A stretch of 64,000 nt of DNA. Origin: CAIWHR01 sp963781285. Lineage in GTDB: Bacteria > Pseudomonadota > Gammaproteobacteria > Burkholderiales > Casimicrobiaceae. Within the stretch, counting starts at the first letter, position 1. Each line of letters starts with the position of its first letter. The position numbers and the translations under genes are program-made. Location of the stretch: NCBI GenBank assembly GCA_963781285.1, contig CAWAFI010000018.1:62001-126000 (forward strand), written 5' to 3'. Under the pieces are notes generated by a model that was given only the letters and a program-made list of their open reading frames with translations, searched no databases and was not told the DNA's origin. Shown piece after piece: positions 53,897 to 62,720 of this stretch.

Positions 53897-56191
53897 ATGA
53901 GAGGGATTGATTCGGCTGGTGGCAAGCGCGTTGCTCGTGCGTTGCGCACGGGTGCTTGGGCCGTGATCGGCCTCATCGTGTGTCACGAGGCGGCCGCGGC
54001 GGCGCCGGAAACCAATGTCGCAGCGGTCGACGCGCGGCAGGATGCCGACGCGCTGCTGATCGTCGACTGCCTGCTTCCGGCGCAGGTGCGCCAACTGGGC
54101 ACCGGCATTTCCTACCTGGCCCCACGACGGGCGATCAAGACGGCCGCGTCGGCATGCGCGATACGCGGCGGCGAGTATGTCGCGTACGACCGGGCCAATC
54201 TCGCCACCGCGCTGCGGGTCTGGATGCCCCAGGCGGAATCGGGCGACAAAGTCGCGCAGACCAATGTCGGCGAGATCTACGAGAAGGGCCTCGGCACGGC
54301 GCCCGATTACGCGAACGCCGCGAAGTGGTACGAAAAGGCTGCCGTTCAGGGCTATCCGCGGGCCCTTACCAACCTCGGCTTTCTGTACGAACAGGGTCTC
54401 GGCGTCGGCAAGGATCCAGTCGCGGCGCTGAACCTTTACCGGAAGGCGGCAGGCATCGAAGGCACGATCAGCCTCGAAGGTGCGCCCTCGGCCGCGTCGA
54501 AAGAGGATCTCGACGCGCTGCGCAAGGAACTCGAGCGAACGCGGCAGGACCTCGAGCGTGCGCGACGCCTGCTCGACGAGGAACGTCTCAATTCGAGTCG
54601 CGAGATCGAGCGCCTCCTTCAGCAGAAGCTGCAGGCCGCCGCCGCCGGCAACACCGACGAGACGCGCCGGCTCGAATCGCTGCTGAAGGAGCGCGAAGCC
54701 GAACTGGAAAAGCGTCGCCAGCAAGTTGCGCAGGCCGAGCAGCGCGCAGACAACTACAAGGCCAAGCTCGCCGGTCTCGAAGGCGAGAGCGCTTCGCTGC
54801 GAAAGGAGCTCGATCAGGCGCGCGCGCAGCTTGCACAGAGCCAGGCGCAGGTCGAAGAGAAGAAAAAGGTGGTCGCCGAGGCCGAGCAGAAACTTGGGTC
54901 GATGCGGGTGGAGATCACGCGGCAGAAGCAGGCCGGGCCGCAGGTCGACCCGGCGCGGCTGGCGGCAATCGAAGCCGAGCTGGAAAGACGCAACGCCGAG
55001 CTGGCGCGCCAGAAGCAGGACATCGCCCGCCTCGAGGGCGAGGTCAGCGCCTACAAGACCAAGGTGGCGAGGCTCGAGACCAGGCCGGAGCCGGTCAAGC
55101 CGATCGTCGCTGTCGCTGCACCCTCGATCCAGATTATCGATCCGCAGATCGTCGTCACGCGTGACACCGCCACGGTCAAGGTGCGCGCCGGCGTGCGCAG
55201 CCGCGATATCGTTGGGCGCGTGACATCGCCCGCCGGGCTCATATCATTGACCGCGAACGACGTCGCGCAGGTCGTCGATGCGAACGGGATGTTCAAGACG
55301 AGCGTCGATCTGGCAGCGGGCAAGACGCGCGTCACCATGCTCGCGGTGGATCGTCAGGGCAAGAGCGCCCGACTCGAATTCTTTCTGGAAGAGGACCCTG
55401 GCATCGCGCGACCCGCGGTCGCGGTACCGCCGAAAATACCAAGCCTGAATGCCGGCAATTATTACGCACTCCTCATCGGCAACCAGAAATACCAAAAGCT
55501 GCAGCGCTTGAGCACCCCCGAGACGGACGTTTCGGACATCGCGCCGATCCTGCGCGCCCGATACGGCTTCAAGATCAAGGTACTCCTCAATGCCACGCGC
55601 TACGAGATGTTGACCGAATTGAACAAGCTGCGCGACACGCTGACTGAAAAGGACAATTTGCTCATCTACTACGCCGGCCATGGCGAGCTCGACCGCGCCA
55701 ACGGCATCGCGAACTGGCTGCCGATCGATGCGGAACCCACGAGCAACGCCAACTGGATTTCGAGCTCCAACCTCACCGAGATCCTGAACGCCATGGCGGC
55801 CAAGCACGTCCTGGTCGTCGCCGATTCGTGCTATTCGGGCGCCCTGACACGCTCGTCGATCGGTCAGCTCGAGACGGGCTTGACCGAGGAGGCGCGACTC
55901 AACTGGCTGAAGCAGATCGCCGAAGCGCGCTCGCGCACGGCGCTGACCAGCGGCGGGCTGAAGCCCGTTCTGGATGGCGGCGGCGGCAAGTATTCGGTCT
56001 TCGCCGCGATCTTCATTGATATCCTGTCGCAGAACCAGGACGTGCTCGAAGGCATGCGGCTGTATCGCGAAATTTCCGCGCGTGTGCTCAACGTCGCGCA
56101 GCGCCAGAAGTTCGAGCAGCGGCCGGAGTACGGCGCGATACGCTTCGCAGGCGGTGACTCGGGCGATTTCCTGTTCGTGCCGAAGATCTGA
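53897..56191 (+). CDS. Caspase-family (C14) protein with Sel1 repeats and coiled coil
   Basis: A 764-residue protein with an N-terminal signal sequence. Residues about 105-190 carry Sel1/TPR repeats (AQTNVGEIYEKGLGTAPDY, ALTNLGFLYEQGLGVGKD). Residues 200-400 are a long coiled coil. An Ig-like segment follows at about 415-500. The caspase-like domain runs from 515 to the end, with catalytic His 595 in YYAGHGE and Cys 645 in VADSCYSGAL. Both catalytic residues are present, so protease activity specific for basic or acidic P1 sites is likely. The signal sequence implies periplasmic action. Confidence 0.92.
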   Translation: MRGIDSAGGKRVARALRTGAWAVIGLIVCHEAAAAAPETNVAAVDARQDADALLIVDCLLPAQVRQLGTGISYLAPRRAIKTAASACAIRGGEYVAYDRANLATALRVWMPQAESGDKVAQTNVGEIYEKGLGTAPDYANAAKWYEKAAVQGYPRALTNLGFLYEQGLGVGKDPVAALNLYRKAAGIEGTISLEGAPSAASKEDLDALRKELERTRQDLERARRLLDEERLNSSREIERLLQQKLQAAAAGNTDETRRLESLLKEREAELEKRRQQVAQAEQRADNYKAKLAGLEGESASLRKELDQARAQLAQSQAQVEEKKKVVAEAEQKLGSMRVEITRQKQAGPQVDPARLAAIEAELERRNAELARQKQDIARLEGEVSAYKTKVARLETRPEPVKPIVAVAAPSIQIIDPQIVVTRDTATVKVRAGVRSRDIVGRVTSPAGLISLTANDVAQVVDANGMFKTSVDLAAGKTRVTMLAVDRQGKSARLEFFLEEDPGIARPAVAVPPKIPSLNAGNYYALLIGNQKYQKLQRLSTPETDVSDIAPILRARYGFKIKVLLNATRYEMLTELNKLRDTLTEKDNLLIYYAGHGELDRANGIANWLPIDAEPTSNANWISSSNLTEILNAMAAKHVLVVADSCYSGALTRSSIGQLETGLTEEARLNWLKQIAEARSRTALTSGGLKPVLDGGGGKYSVFAAIFIDILSQNQDVLEGMRLYREISARVLNVAQRQKFEQRPEYGAIRFAGGDSGDFLFVPKI

Positions 56192-56296
56192 CGCCGCGAT
56201 TCCGGGGTCCGCGTCTCCTCAAATGCGTTTCAAGGGAAGCGCTTCTGGCTCAAATGGCCTCGCGCGAACCCCGGAGCGGAGCAAGTACCGCGCGTT

Positions 56297-56944
56297 TCAC
56301 CTCCTGCGGTCGAAATACCCGTGCACCGCACCCCGAAAATCATCTGGCACGGGCTGGCGCAAATCGTTGGCCTTCCTGATCGCCACGGCGTGATTCATGT
56401 CGGCCTCGATGTAGCGCACTTTCTTCCCCATCGCCATTGCGGCTGCAATCTCGTCGCGCGCGATCTCACCCCCTCCGATCGCAACCATTTCATCGCTGGC
56501 TCCGACCATCACGGAAGAAGTTGGCGACAATTTCCCATCTGCATTCATGCCACCCCAAGTGGCGTCGGCGACCACAAAGATCGTGTCGACATCCGGTGAG
56601 AACCTTACGCCTTCCTTCTCCGCAATCGCCGACACGACCCCGATCGTGGCGAAACCGCGCTTCTTCGCCAAGGGGTACACGGCGCCAATCCCGTCCGGCG
56701 TTGCGCCTGCGGAGATCAGCACCGATGCAGGATTGAGATCGGCAAGTACCTTCGCGATCGCGCGTTCGACAGCGAGCGCATCCTCATATCCCGCCCCGGA
56801 AAAGCCCACGAACGTGACGACGGAACGTCCGGCCCCACGGATATGGCTGATCGCTGCGTCGGCGCTGGCAGGCCGGACGATGCTGCGTGAGCCGGCGTCC
56901 GGCAGCGATCCGCGTTCGCGGGCGCTGGTGGTCTCGGTTCCCAT
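56297..56944 (-). CDS. Rossmann/SLOG-like protein
   Basis: A 215-residue cytosolic protein. The pattern VVTFVGFSGAGYEDA ... VLISAGATPDGIGAVY ... DTIFVVADATWGG ... MVAIGGGEIARDEI is that of a Rossmannoid nucleotide-binding fold. The GGGEIARDE block resembles the GGxGTxxE signature of SLOG/LOG domains. SLOG proteins in conflict systems sense or process nucleotides such as ADP-ribose derivatives made by TIR enzymes. Start ATG 56944 has GGAG seven bases upstream; longer starts lack one. The assignment is by motif only. Confidence 0.6.
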   Translation of the reverse strand: MGTETTSARERGSLPDAGSRSIVRPASADAAISHIRGAGRSVVTFVGFSGAGYEDALAVERAIAKVLADLNPASVLISAGATPDGIGAVYPLAKKRGFATIGVVSAIAEKEGVRFSPDVDTIFVVADATWGGMNADGKLSPTSSVMVGASDEMVAIGGGEIARDEIAAAMAMGKKVRYIEADMNHAVAIRKANDLRQPVPDDFRGAVHGYFDRRR

Positions 56945-57159
56945 CGCGTCTCCTTGCATGTACGTAGACATGAGCGCGACGGCAAGCATCGCGCAACGAG
57001 CCAGCCAATCCCTTGCTTCACGCCGCGCTGGACGCCATGCCAAGCCATCGGTCCTTCGCCATCCTGCTTTGGTGAGGCGTCGCGGCATGGCCGCGAGCAT
57101 TGGACTGCCCCAAGGTCGCGGCGGCTTCCGCGTATCGCATTCGGACCGCGTTGGCATGG

Positions 57160-58446
57160 TTAGGGCGGGACGGGCTGTTGCTTCAGGTGACGGAACGCTC
57201 GTGCCACCGCATCGACGTCGGCCTCCGCTGGTGATAAGTGCTTCAAGAGCCTGCTCGCCTGCTTCCACGTCGACGCGTGATCGCCCTCGCGGCCAGGCGA
57301 CATGGCCACGGCTGCGGAATAGAGCTGCGCCGCTTCGGCAAAGCGTCTCTGGATCAACTGGGCCTCGGCGACGGTAGCCGTCATCCAGTAGTCGCCATGT
57401 TTCGCTGCGGTGCCGACGATCGCCTGAACGCGTTGCGCGTGGGTCTGAGCGATGTCCATCTCATTCAGGAAAATGCTCTTTGCCGCCGCGTTGATTCCGA
57501 CGTAATAGTTGGCGGGCGACGCCTCGAACGCCTCGGCGTAAAGATCGCGCGATCGGCGCAGATGCAGCTCGTTTTGCGTGGCTTCGAACGAGTCCATCCA
57601 GGTGCGTGCGTACAGGCCGACGGTCTCGGGATCGCGCTCGCCGAGTTCGTAGAGCTCGCCCAGCGCTGTCTTGGCCTCCCGCCATCGGCCTGCCCGCGCG
57701 AGCGCGAGACCGTTGAGCTGTCGCGGACGCAGGGATTTGGGGAACTCGCGCATGACCGTCTCGAGAAGCTCGATCGCTGCCTCGGGCGCCTTCATCGACA
57801 CCAGGGCCTCGGCGCACGCGCAGCGCAGCAGCGGGCTGGCCCGCCAGGCAAGTTGTTGCGACTTGCCGAGCTCGAGCAGGCGGTCCTTGTCCTGATCCTC
57901 GCGCGCCGCCCGGATCCGTGCGAGCGATAGCTTCGTCTCCTCGTCGATGGAGACTGCGAGACGGACCGCGCCGTCGGGCAAGGCCTTGCCTTGCAGGCCG
58001 TAGAGAAGCCGGAGCAGGCCGCTTCCGCGCGGCCCCTCCCGCGACTCCGTGAAGTCGACCCAGATCTTGGTTCGCGCGAACACGGGAAGCTCGGCGTTGT
58101 CCAGCCGCGCGATCACGAAGCGAAAACCGCTTTCCTTCTCCTTCGTAACGAACGCGTCGTACTCCTGCTTGCACCATTCCGAGTCTTCGTTTCGCGGCGA
58201 CCAGATGAGGATCCCTGTCTGGCTTCCGTCCAGGTTCTCCTCGAGAGATCGCGTGAGCCGGCTCGACGTGTCGAGCACGAACTGGTCGAGGAAGACTGCG
58301 TAGCCGAGCTGCGTGAGCGTGTCGTAGAGCGATAGCACCCAGGGGCGCTCGACGGACCGGTAGCTGAGAAAGACGTGCCAGCGCTTATCGGCCGCACGCT
58401 CGGCCGCCGGCGGCGCAAGTTTCAGCCATTCTTCGAGATCGGACAT
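57160..58446 (-). CDS. TIR-TRAFs (TPR-like) protein
   Basis: A 428-residue soluble protein. The TIR domain spans about 20-160 (KRWHVFLSYRSVERPWVLSL; putative catalytic Glu 95 in SEWCKQEY). The C-terminal half is a TRAFs/DUF4071 TPR-like domain (ETVGLYARTWMDSF ... YYVGINAAAKSIF ... DYWMTATVAEAQL). The same C-terminal domain type is found in the trypsin fusion two genes upstream. Likely an NAD-consuming effector or signal generator regulated through its TRAFs domain. The gene is 52 bp from the nuclease gene upstream of it. Confidence 0.88.
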   Translation of the reverse strand: MSDLEEWLKLAPPAAERAADKRWHVFLSYRSVERPWVLSLYDTLTQLGYAVFLDQFVLDTSSRLTRSLEENLDGSQTGILIWSPRNEDSEWCKQEYDAFVTKEKESGFRFVIARLDNAELPVFARTKIWVDFTESREGPRGSGLLRLLYGLQGKALPDGAVRLAVSIDEETKLSLARIRAAREDQDKDRLLELGKSQQLAWRASPLLRCACAEALVSMKAPEAAIELLETVMREFPKSLRPRQLNGLALARAGRWREAKTALGELYELGERDPETVGLYARTWMDSFEATQNELHLRRSRDLYAEAFEASPANYYVGINAAAKSIFLNEMDIAQTHAQRVQAIVGTAAKHGDYWMTATVAEAQLIQRRFAEAAQLYSAAVAMSPGREGDHASTWKQASRLLKHLSPAEADVDAVARAFRHLKQQPVPP

Positions 58447-58498
58447 GTCCGCCTCCCTGTTCGTTCAACGGCGCCCAGTGCGCGCGGCACGACACCTG

Positions 58499-59455
58499 TC
58501 AGACGCGGATTTCCTCCCACGACCGAAGCTCCTCGCGCCGCCACCGACGCCCCTCGAGCCCACCTTCGCTCGAAAACCCGTCGAAGCGACTCAGGTCGCC
58601 GAAGTCGAGCCCGGCCAGTTCCTGAACCTCGGCGATCGCCACCTGGTAGGTCTTGTAGCGCCCGAAGACGAACTCGAGATCCTCGATGAGCTTGCCCTGG
58701 CTTATCAGGTAGGCGGTTGCCGAGGGACGATCATCGGTTCGAAACGCAATGACCTTCCAGTACTCCTTCGGGATCTTCACGCCGCGGTAGACCATGTCGT
58801 CGTCGCGCAGCACGGGTCCGGTGAAGACGTTGATCCGCAGGCGGTGAACTCGCGCATTCTGCAGGATGTAATCCTCGAGCCCCAGCCAGGTCTTCTGGTT
58901 CATCCCGCTGTGCTGCGGCGAGCAATTGGTGAAGTGAAAGGTGTCGTCGTTGGCGAGCGCTGCCTGAGAGCCCCAGACCGGGTCTTCGCGACGGACGAGG
59001 TGGCCACGGTCGAGCTCGTTGTTGCGGTACAACTCGTCGCCTGTCTGATGCGCGCGGTCGATTCGATCGTCATAAAACCAAACGTCGGCGTCTCGTTTGA
59101 TCTTTTTCGATGTCGGCCCATCGATGTTGCAGGCGGTGTAGAGCGCGATGCGCCGCGACATCGACATCACCACGGAGAAATGGCCATAGCGCAGCACGTT
59201 TCCGTTGCCCGACTTCAGCGGTGCCTCGTCGCCCGCGCTGCGGCCGACGCAGTGTGGCATCGGTACCGGGAAGTCCTCGAGAAAGTCCTCGGCGAAACCC
59301 TGGCGGTCGCGGAAGAACGCCTCGTCGTGCGCTAGCTTGCGCTCCAGCGCTTCGAGCGCGCCTTCGCCCGATCCCACGCTGCCCGTCGCTCTCGCCAGCT
59401 CACCGAGACTGCGCATATCGGCCCAACGTACCACCGGAGAGTCATGTTCGTTCAT
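58499..59455 (-). CDS. DNA/RNA non-specific endonuclease (NUC1/EndoG-like)
   Basis: A 318-residue betabetaalpha-metal nuclease. The active-site motif is ELDRGHLVRRED with catalytic His 151, followed by FHFTNCSPQHSGMNQKTW, where the Asn coordinates metal, and LEDYIL. The family includes Serratia nuclease and mitochondrial endonuclease G. No signal peptide is seen, so it would act inside the producing cell unless inhibited. It lies 123 bp downstream of the protease fusion. I infer a cell-killing or DNA-degrading effector. Confidence 0.9.
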   Translation of the reverse strand: MNEHDSPVVRWADMRSLGELARATGSVGSGEGALEALERKLAHDEAFFRDRQGFAEDFLEDFPVPMPHCVGRSAGDEAPLKSGNGNVLRYGHFSVVMSMSRRIALYTACNIDGPTSKKIKRDADVWFYDDRIDRAHQTGDELYRNNELDRGHLVRREDPVWGSQAALANDDTFHFTNCSPQHSGMNQKTWLGLEDYILQNARVHRLRINVFTGPVLRDDDMVYRGVKIPKEYWKVIAFRTDDRPSATAYLISQGKLIEDLEFVFGRYKTYQVAIAEVQELAGLDFGDLSRFDGFSSEGGLEGRRWRREELRSWEEIRV

Positions 59456-59577
59456 GCCAACCTCCTGCCTGTCCGCGCTTCAACGCGCCCGCTGCATGCG
59501 GCCGCCACAAGTATTGCCTGCACGCGGTGGCGCAATGCCCGCGCGATCAGCCGCGTCGCGGCGCCGGAGCGCCCGCA

Positions 59578-62238
59578 TCACGCGTTCACGTGCTTGCGGA
59601 TCGCCTGGATCCAGATTCCCTCGTTCGCTTCGTAGGTGCCGGCCCCGTGAATGCGTTTCATCGTCGCCGAACCGGCATGGTGGAGCGCGACCAACTCCCA
59701 GCCGCCATTGAATACGGGACTGCCCGAGCTGCCCGGCTCGGTCGGCGTGCGATAGTGGACGTGGTAGTCGGCTGGCGCCCCGTGGTCGACCAGCCGGTTG
59801 TCCTGCATCGAGAACATCAGCCCGCCGCCACGCGGGTGGCCGATGACGTAGAGACGCTGGCCGCTATTGACCGTCGGCATCGTATCGGCGACCGGGTACG
59901 CCTCGAGCCCCGGCGGCTGGTCGGCGAGCTCCAGGACCGTGTAATCGAGCTGATCGGGAGGGGACTCCCGGAGGATTTTGACAAAGCGCGTCGTGAATGC
60001 CTTGCCGGTGCCATCGCGCAGTGCATGGAAGGTCACCTGCGCGTTGGCGAAGCGAAGCGCGTCGGCGTCCGTCGTGCTCACGACGTGATTGTTCGTGACA
60101 AAGAGATAATTGCCCGACCAGCTACCGGAAAGCGCGGTGCCGGGGATCGCAAAACCCGTGCCGACGCCATCACCCGTCGTCTCCTCGACCCTGCCGACCG
60201 CCTCGCAGCGCTTGAGGCCGAGTCGAATCTTCTCGGGGCTCATGAAGCCGGTGTCGCCGAATATCTTCTCCAGCGTCCCCTCGGCGTCCGGATGACGGAT
60301 CACCTCCGCGGTGAACAGTGCGAGCTTGCCGATTCGTGCCAGCATCGCTTCGAGCGGCGGCAGCAAATGCTTGCCTATGCCCTCGCTGGCGTTCAATCCC
60401 CAGACCTCCTTCAGCTGGCGAATGCTGCTGGCGAGAGCGAATGGCTCGATGTCGTCGGCATCGACGGAGCGGCGATACCACAACTCGGCCAAATCCGGCT
60501 GGTCGAGCGCGAGGCAAATCTCGCCGGCGGTTGCCAGGTCCCAGTAGCGCGCCTTGCCGCCGTCGAAATCCTGTTGCAGGCGCTTGGCGACGCCGCGCGC
60601 AATCCGCGGGACGTCGGCGATTCGGTCATCGCGAACGTTTTTCCGCTCGCCAAGCTTGAGCAACGCGATGGCGTTGACGGCGTGCCAGACGGGCTTGCCG
60701 GCATCCGCCTCGTAGGCCTCCAGGTACGCATCGATGGCTTTGCGCAACTGGCCGCCTGGTCCCTTGCCCTTCGTGAGCACCTGGTTCACGTAGCGCTGTT
60801 TTTCGATGCGCCCGAGCAGGCCCTTTGCCTCGAGCTGCTCGCTCGACTTGACCAGTCCGCGCAGCACCTTTGCGGCATCGTCGAAATCACCGGCCTCGAT
60901 CAACGCCTGCGCGTACAAGCGCTGCAGGGTCGGGCTACCTGTCCTGCGCGAACAATCCGATCCGGCAACGGCGCGCAGCTCGGGATAGAGGCGTTGCGCG
61001 CGCAAGGCCACCGCCAGCGCGACGACTTGCTCGGTTGCCGCCTTGGCGCCTTCAAGCGTTCCCGCGCGCGCGACCTCCTCGCCCAGCCGTGTAAGGTCTT
61101 CGCGATCGAGCTTGCGCAGCGCTTGCGCGTCGAGTTCCGCGGCGCCGGCACGCTGCGGGGGAGCCGCCGTGACGGATACCCGGTCGCCGGCACCCGCACC
61201 AGCATCGTCCCTGCGCGAGCCGCGTGTCCTCGCAACGGATTCGAGCTGCGCGCCGACGAGCAGGCGCTTGAGCTCGGCACGCAGTCGCGGTCCGCTCAGA
61301 TACTTGACGATGTTGTGCCGCCATTTGCCCCAGTTCGATTCGCGGATGTCGACGACAACCTCGGCACCGTCGCGCAGGTAATCGTTGGCGAAGCGCGGAT
61401 CGAAGCCGACGACGGGGTCGAGCGGGTCGAAGATGTTGATCCAGGGCCCATTGAGCTTCTCCGCCGGAAACGTGACCTGGCGCCCGCTCGGCGCCACCGC
61501 TTCCTGGACCTCGTCGAGCCCGAGCGGGCTGCCGAGCGTGATGAGGCCATCGATCGGCGGGCAATCGGCCCGATTGCGCAGGCAGTCGTAGGTGAGAATC
61601 GTCCCCATGCTGTGGCAAACGACGATGTGCGGGCGGTCAGTAGCGTGAGCGACTACCCGTTCGAGAAATCGCCGCTGCAGCTCGTCGCGAATGCGATAGG
61701 TTTCTCCGGGGCGCGGTGAATATTCGACATTGAAGAAATAATGGTGAACATCTCGCAGCAGCATTTCCATCAGCGGTCGCTTGAGAAAGCCAGGTAGCGG
61801 AATGCGCTCCGCGGAAGAGGCGGGGCCCGCGCGCATGCCGGCGTCGACTGGGCCGCCGGTCTCGAACCGCAACTGCTCCTCGAGCCGCCGCACGAACGAT
61901 GCCTCGCCGGGCGAAAGCTCCGCGCGCCACTGGTTGCCAGTCGCGGCCCGCGAACGCGCGGCACCGGTGTCGGCGACCGGAATCCCTTCGATCGATTCGC
62001 GCTCCTCGGCTCCGCTCTCGTAATCGCTGACGTCCGTTTCCGGCGTTGCATTTAGGACGTCGGCCCAATAGACGGAATCCACGCTTGCACCGACTGTCCC
62101 GAGATCGAGCCCCGCGTTCGGTGGCAGGTGGATCTCCGGCTTCGGATCGTCGCGCGCAACCGCGCGCAGCCACAGCTTGAGCATGACATCCGCGGGAGGC
62201 TTGTTCGCCATCCCGTGGACGAAGGTCACATGAGCCAT
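59578..62238 (-). CDS. Hydrolase-TRAFs-trypsin fusion protein
   Basis: An 886-residue cytosolic protein of three parts. Residues 1-330 are an alpha/beta hydrolase (THVTFVHGMANKPP-like start, nucleophile Ser 210 in VCHSMGT). Residues about 370-630 are a TRAFs/DUF4071 TPR-like domain (AKGLLGRIEKQRYV ... AIDAYLEAYEAD ... YWDLATAGEICLAL). Residues 640-886 are a trypsin-like protease with His in FVTNNHVVS, Asp in LDYTVLEL and Ser 838 in GSSGSPVF. All protease triad residues are present. I infer a protease that activates or releases a partner, the downstream nuclease being the obvious candidate. Confidence 0.9.
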   Translation of the reverse strand: MAHVTFVHGMANKPPADVMLKLWLRAVARDDPKPEIHLPPNAGLDLGTVGASVDSVYWADVLNATPETDVSDYESGAEERESIEGIPVADTGAARSRAATGNQWRAELSPGEASFVRRLEEQLRFETGGPVDAGMRAGPASSAERIPLPGFLKRPLMEMLLRDVHHYFFNVEYSPRPGETYRIRDELQRRFLERVVAHATDRPHIVVCHSMGTILTYDCLRNRADCPPIDGLITLGSPLGLDEVQEAVAPSGRQVTFPAEKLNGPWINIFDPLDPVVGFDPRFANDYLRDGAEVVVDIRESNWGKWRHNIVKYLSGPRLRAELKRLLVGAQLESVARTRGSRRDDAGAGAGDRVSVTAAPPQRAGAAELDAQALRKLDREDLTRLGEEVARAGTLEGAKAATEQVVALAVALRAQRLYPELRAVAGSDCSRRTGSPTLQRLYAQALIEAGDFDDAAKVLRGLVKSSEQLEAKGLLGRIEKQRYVNQVLTKGKGPGGQLRKAIDAYLEAYEADAGKPVWHAVNAIALLKLGERKNVRDDRIADVPRIARGVAKRLQQDFDGGKARYWDLATAGEICLALDQPDLAELWYRRSVDADDIEPFALASSIRQLKEVWGLNASEGIGKHLLPPLEAMLARIGKLALFTAEVIRHPDAEGTLEKIFGDTGFMSPEKIRLGLKRCEAVGRVEETTGDGVGTGFAIPGTALSGSWSGNYLFVTNNHVVSTTDADALRFANAQVTFHALRDGTGKAFTTRFVKILRESPPDQLDYTVLELADQPPGLEAYPVADTMPTVNSGQRLYVIGHPRGGGLMFSMQDNRLVDHGAPADYHVHYRTPTEPGSSGSPVFNGGWELVALHHAGSATMKRIHGAGTYEANEGIWIQAIRKHVNA

Positions 62239-62720
62239 CCTCTGGACTCCCTGGTTCGTGGTGTGGCACGGCCAGCACCGGAAGCCGCCGTATCGCGAGG
62301 GCTCAATGCGACGGTAGTTCGCCCCGTAAGTTCTCCCGCCCGCCCGAACACGCTAAGCATATGCCTTCCATCCTGCGGGCGTGGAACCAGATAATCGTGA
62401 GCGAAGGAGAGACTGTCAACACCCGCCGATGCTCCGTGCCTACAGGTCGGACGCCGCCGCCGTCCTCTCTTGCGCAAGACCCGGAATGTGCTTCCGCATG
62501 GGCTTTGGTGATATCGTTGCTGGCATCGACCGATGCGGGCGACAAGCGCCACCCGTTCGCGCCGAGTCGGTTTGGTGACATGCTCATTCTTGCACGGAGC
62601 GGTCGATGGGCGAACGATCGACGATCTCCAGGGCGCCTACAGGAGCAGAGTGGCGGCCTTTCCGCCTGCCCGGCTAGCCCCGTGCTACTTCCGACGACTG
62701 CCAAAGAGGAGGGACGACAA
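62239..62720. other. Divergent intergenic region
   Basis: It lies between the protease fusion (minus) and the metalloprotease (plus). The plus frame is open back to 62361, but its composition is poor there and a good RBS is found only before 62721. No palindromic operator seen. Confidence 0.4.

Noticed and set aside
59110..61719. 869-codon plus-strand open frame
   Set aside because: Antisense of the hydrolase-TRAFs-trypsin gene; no domain and biased composition.
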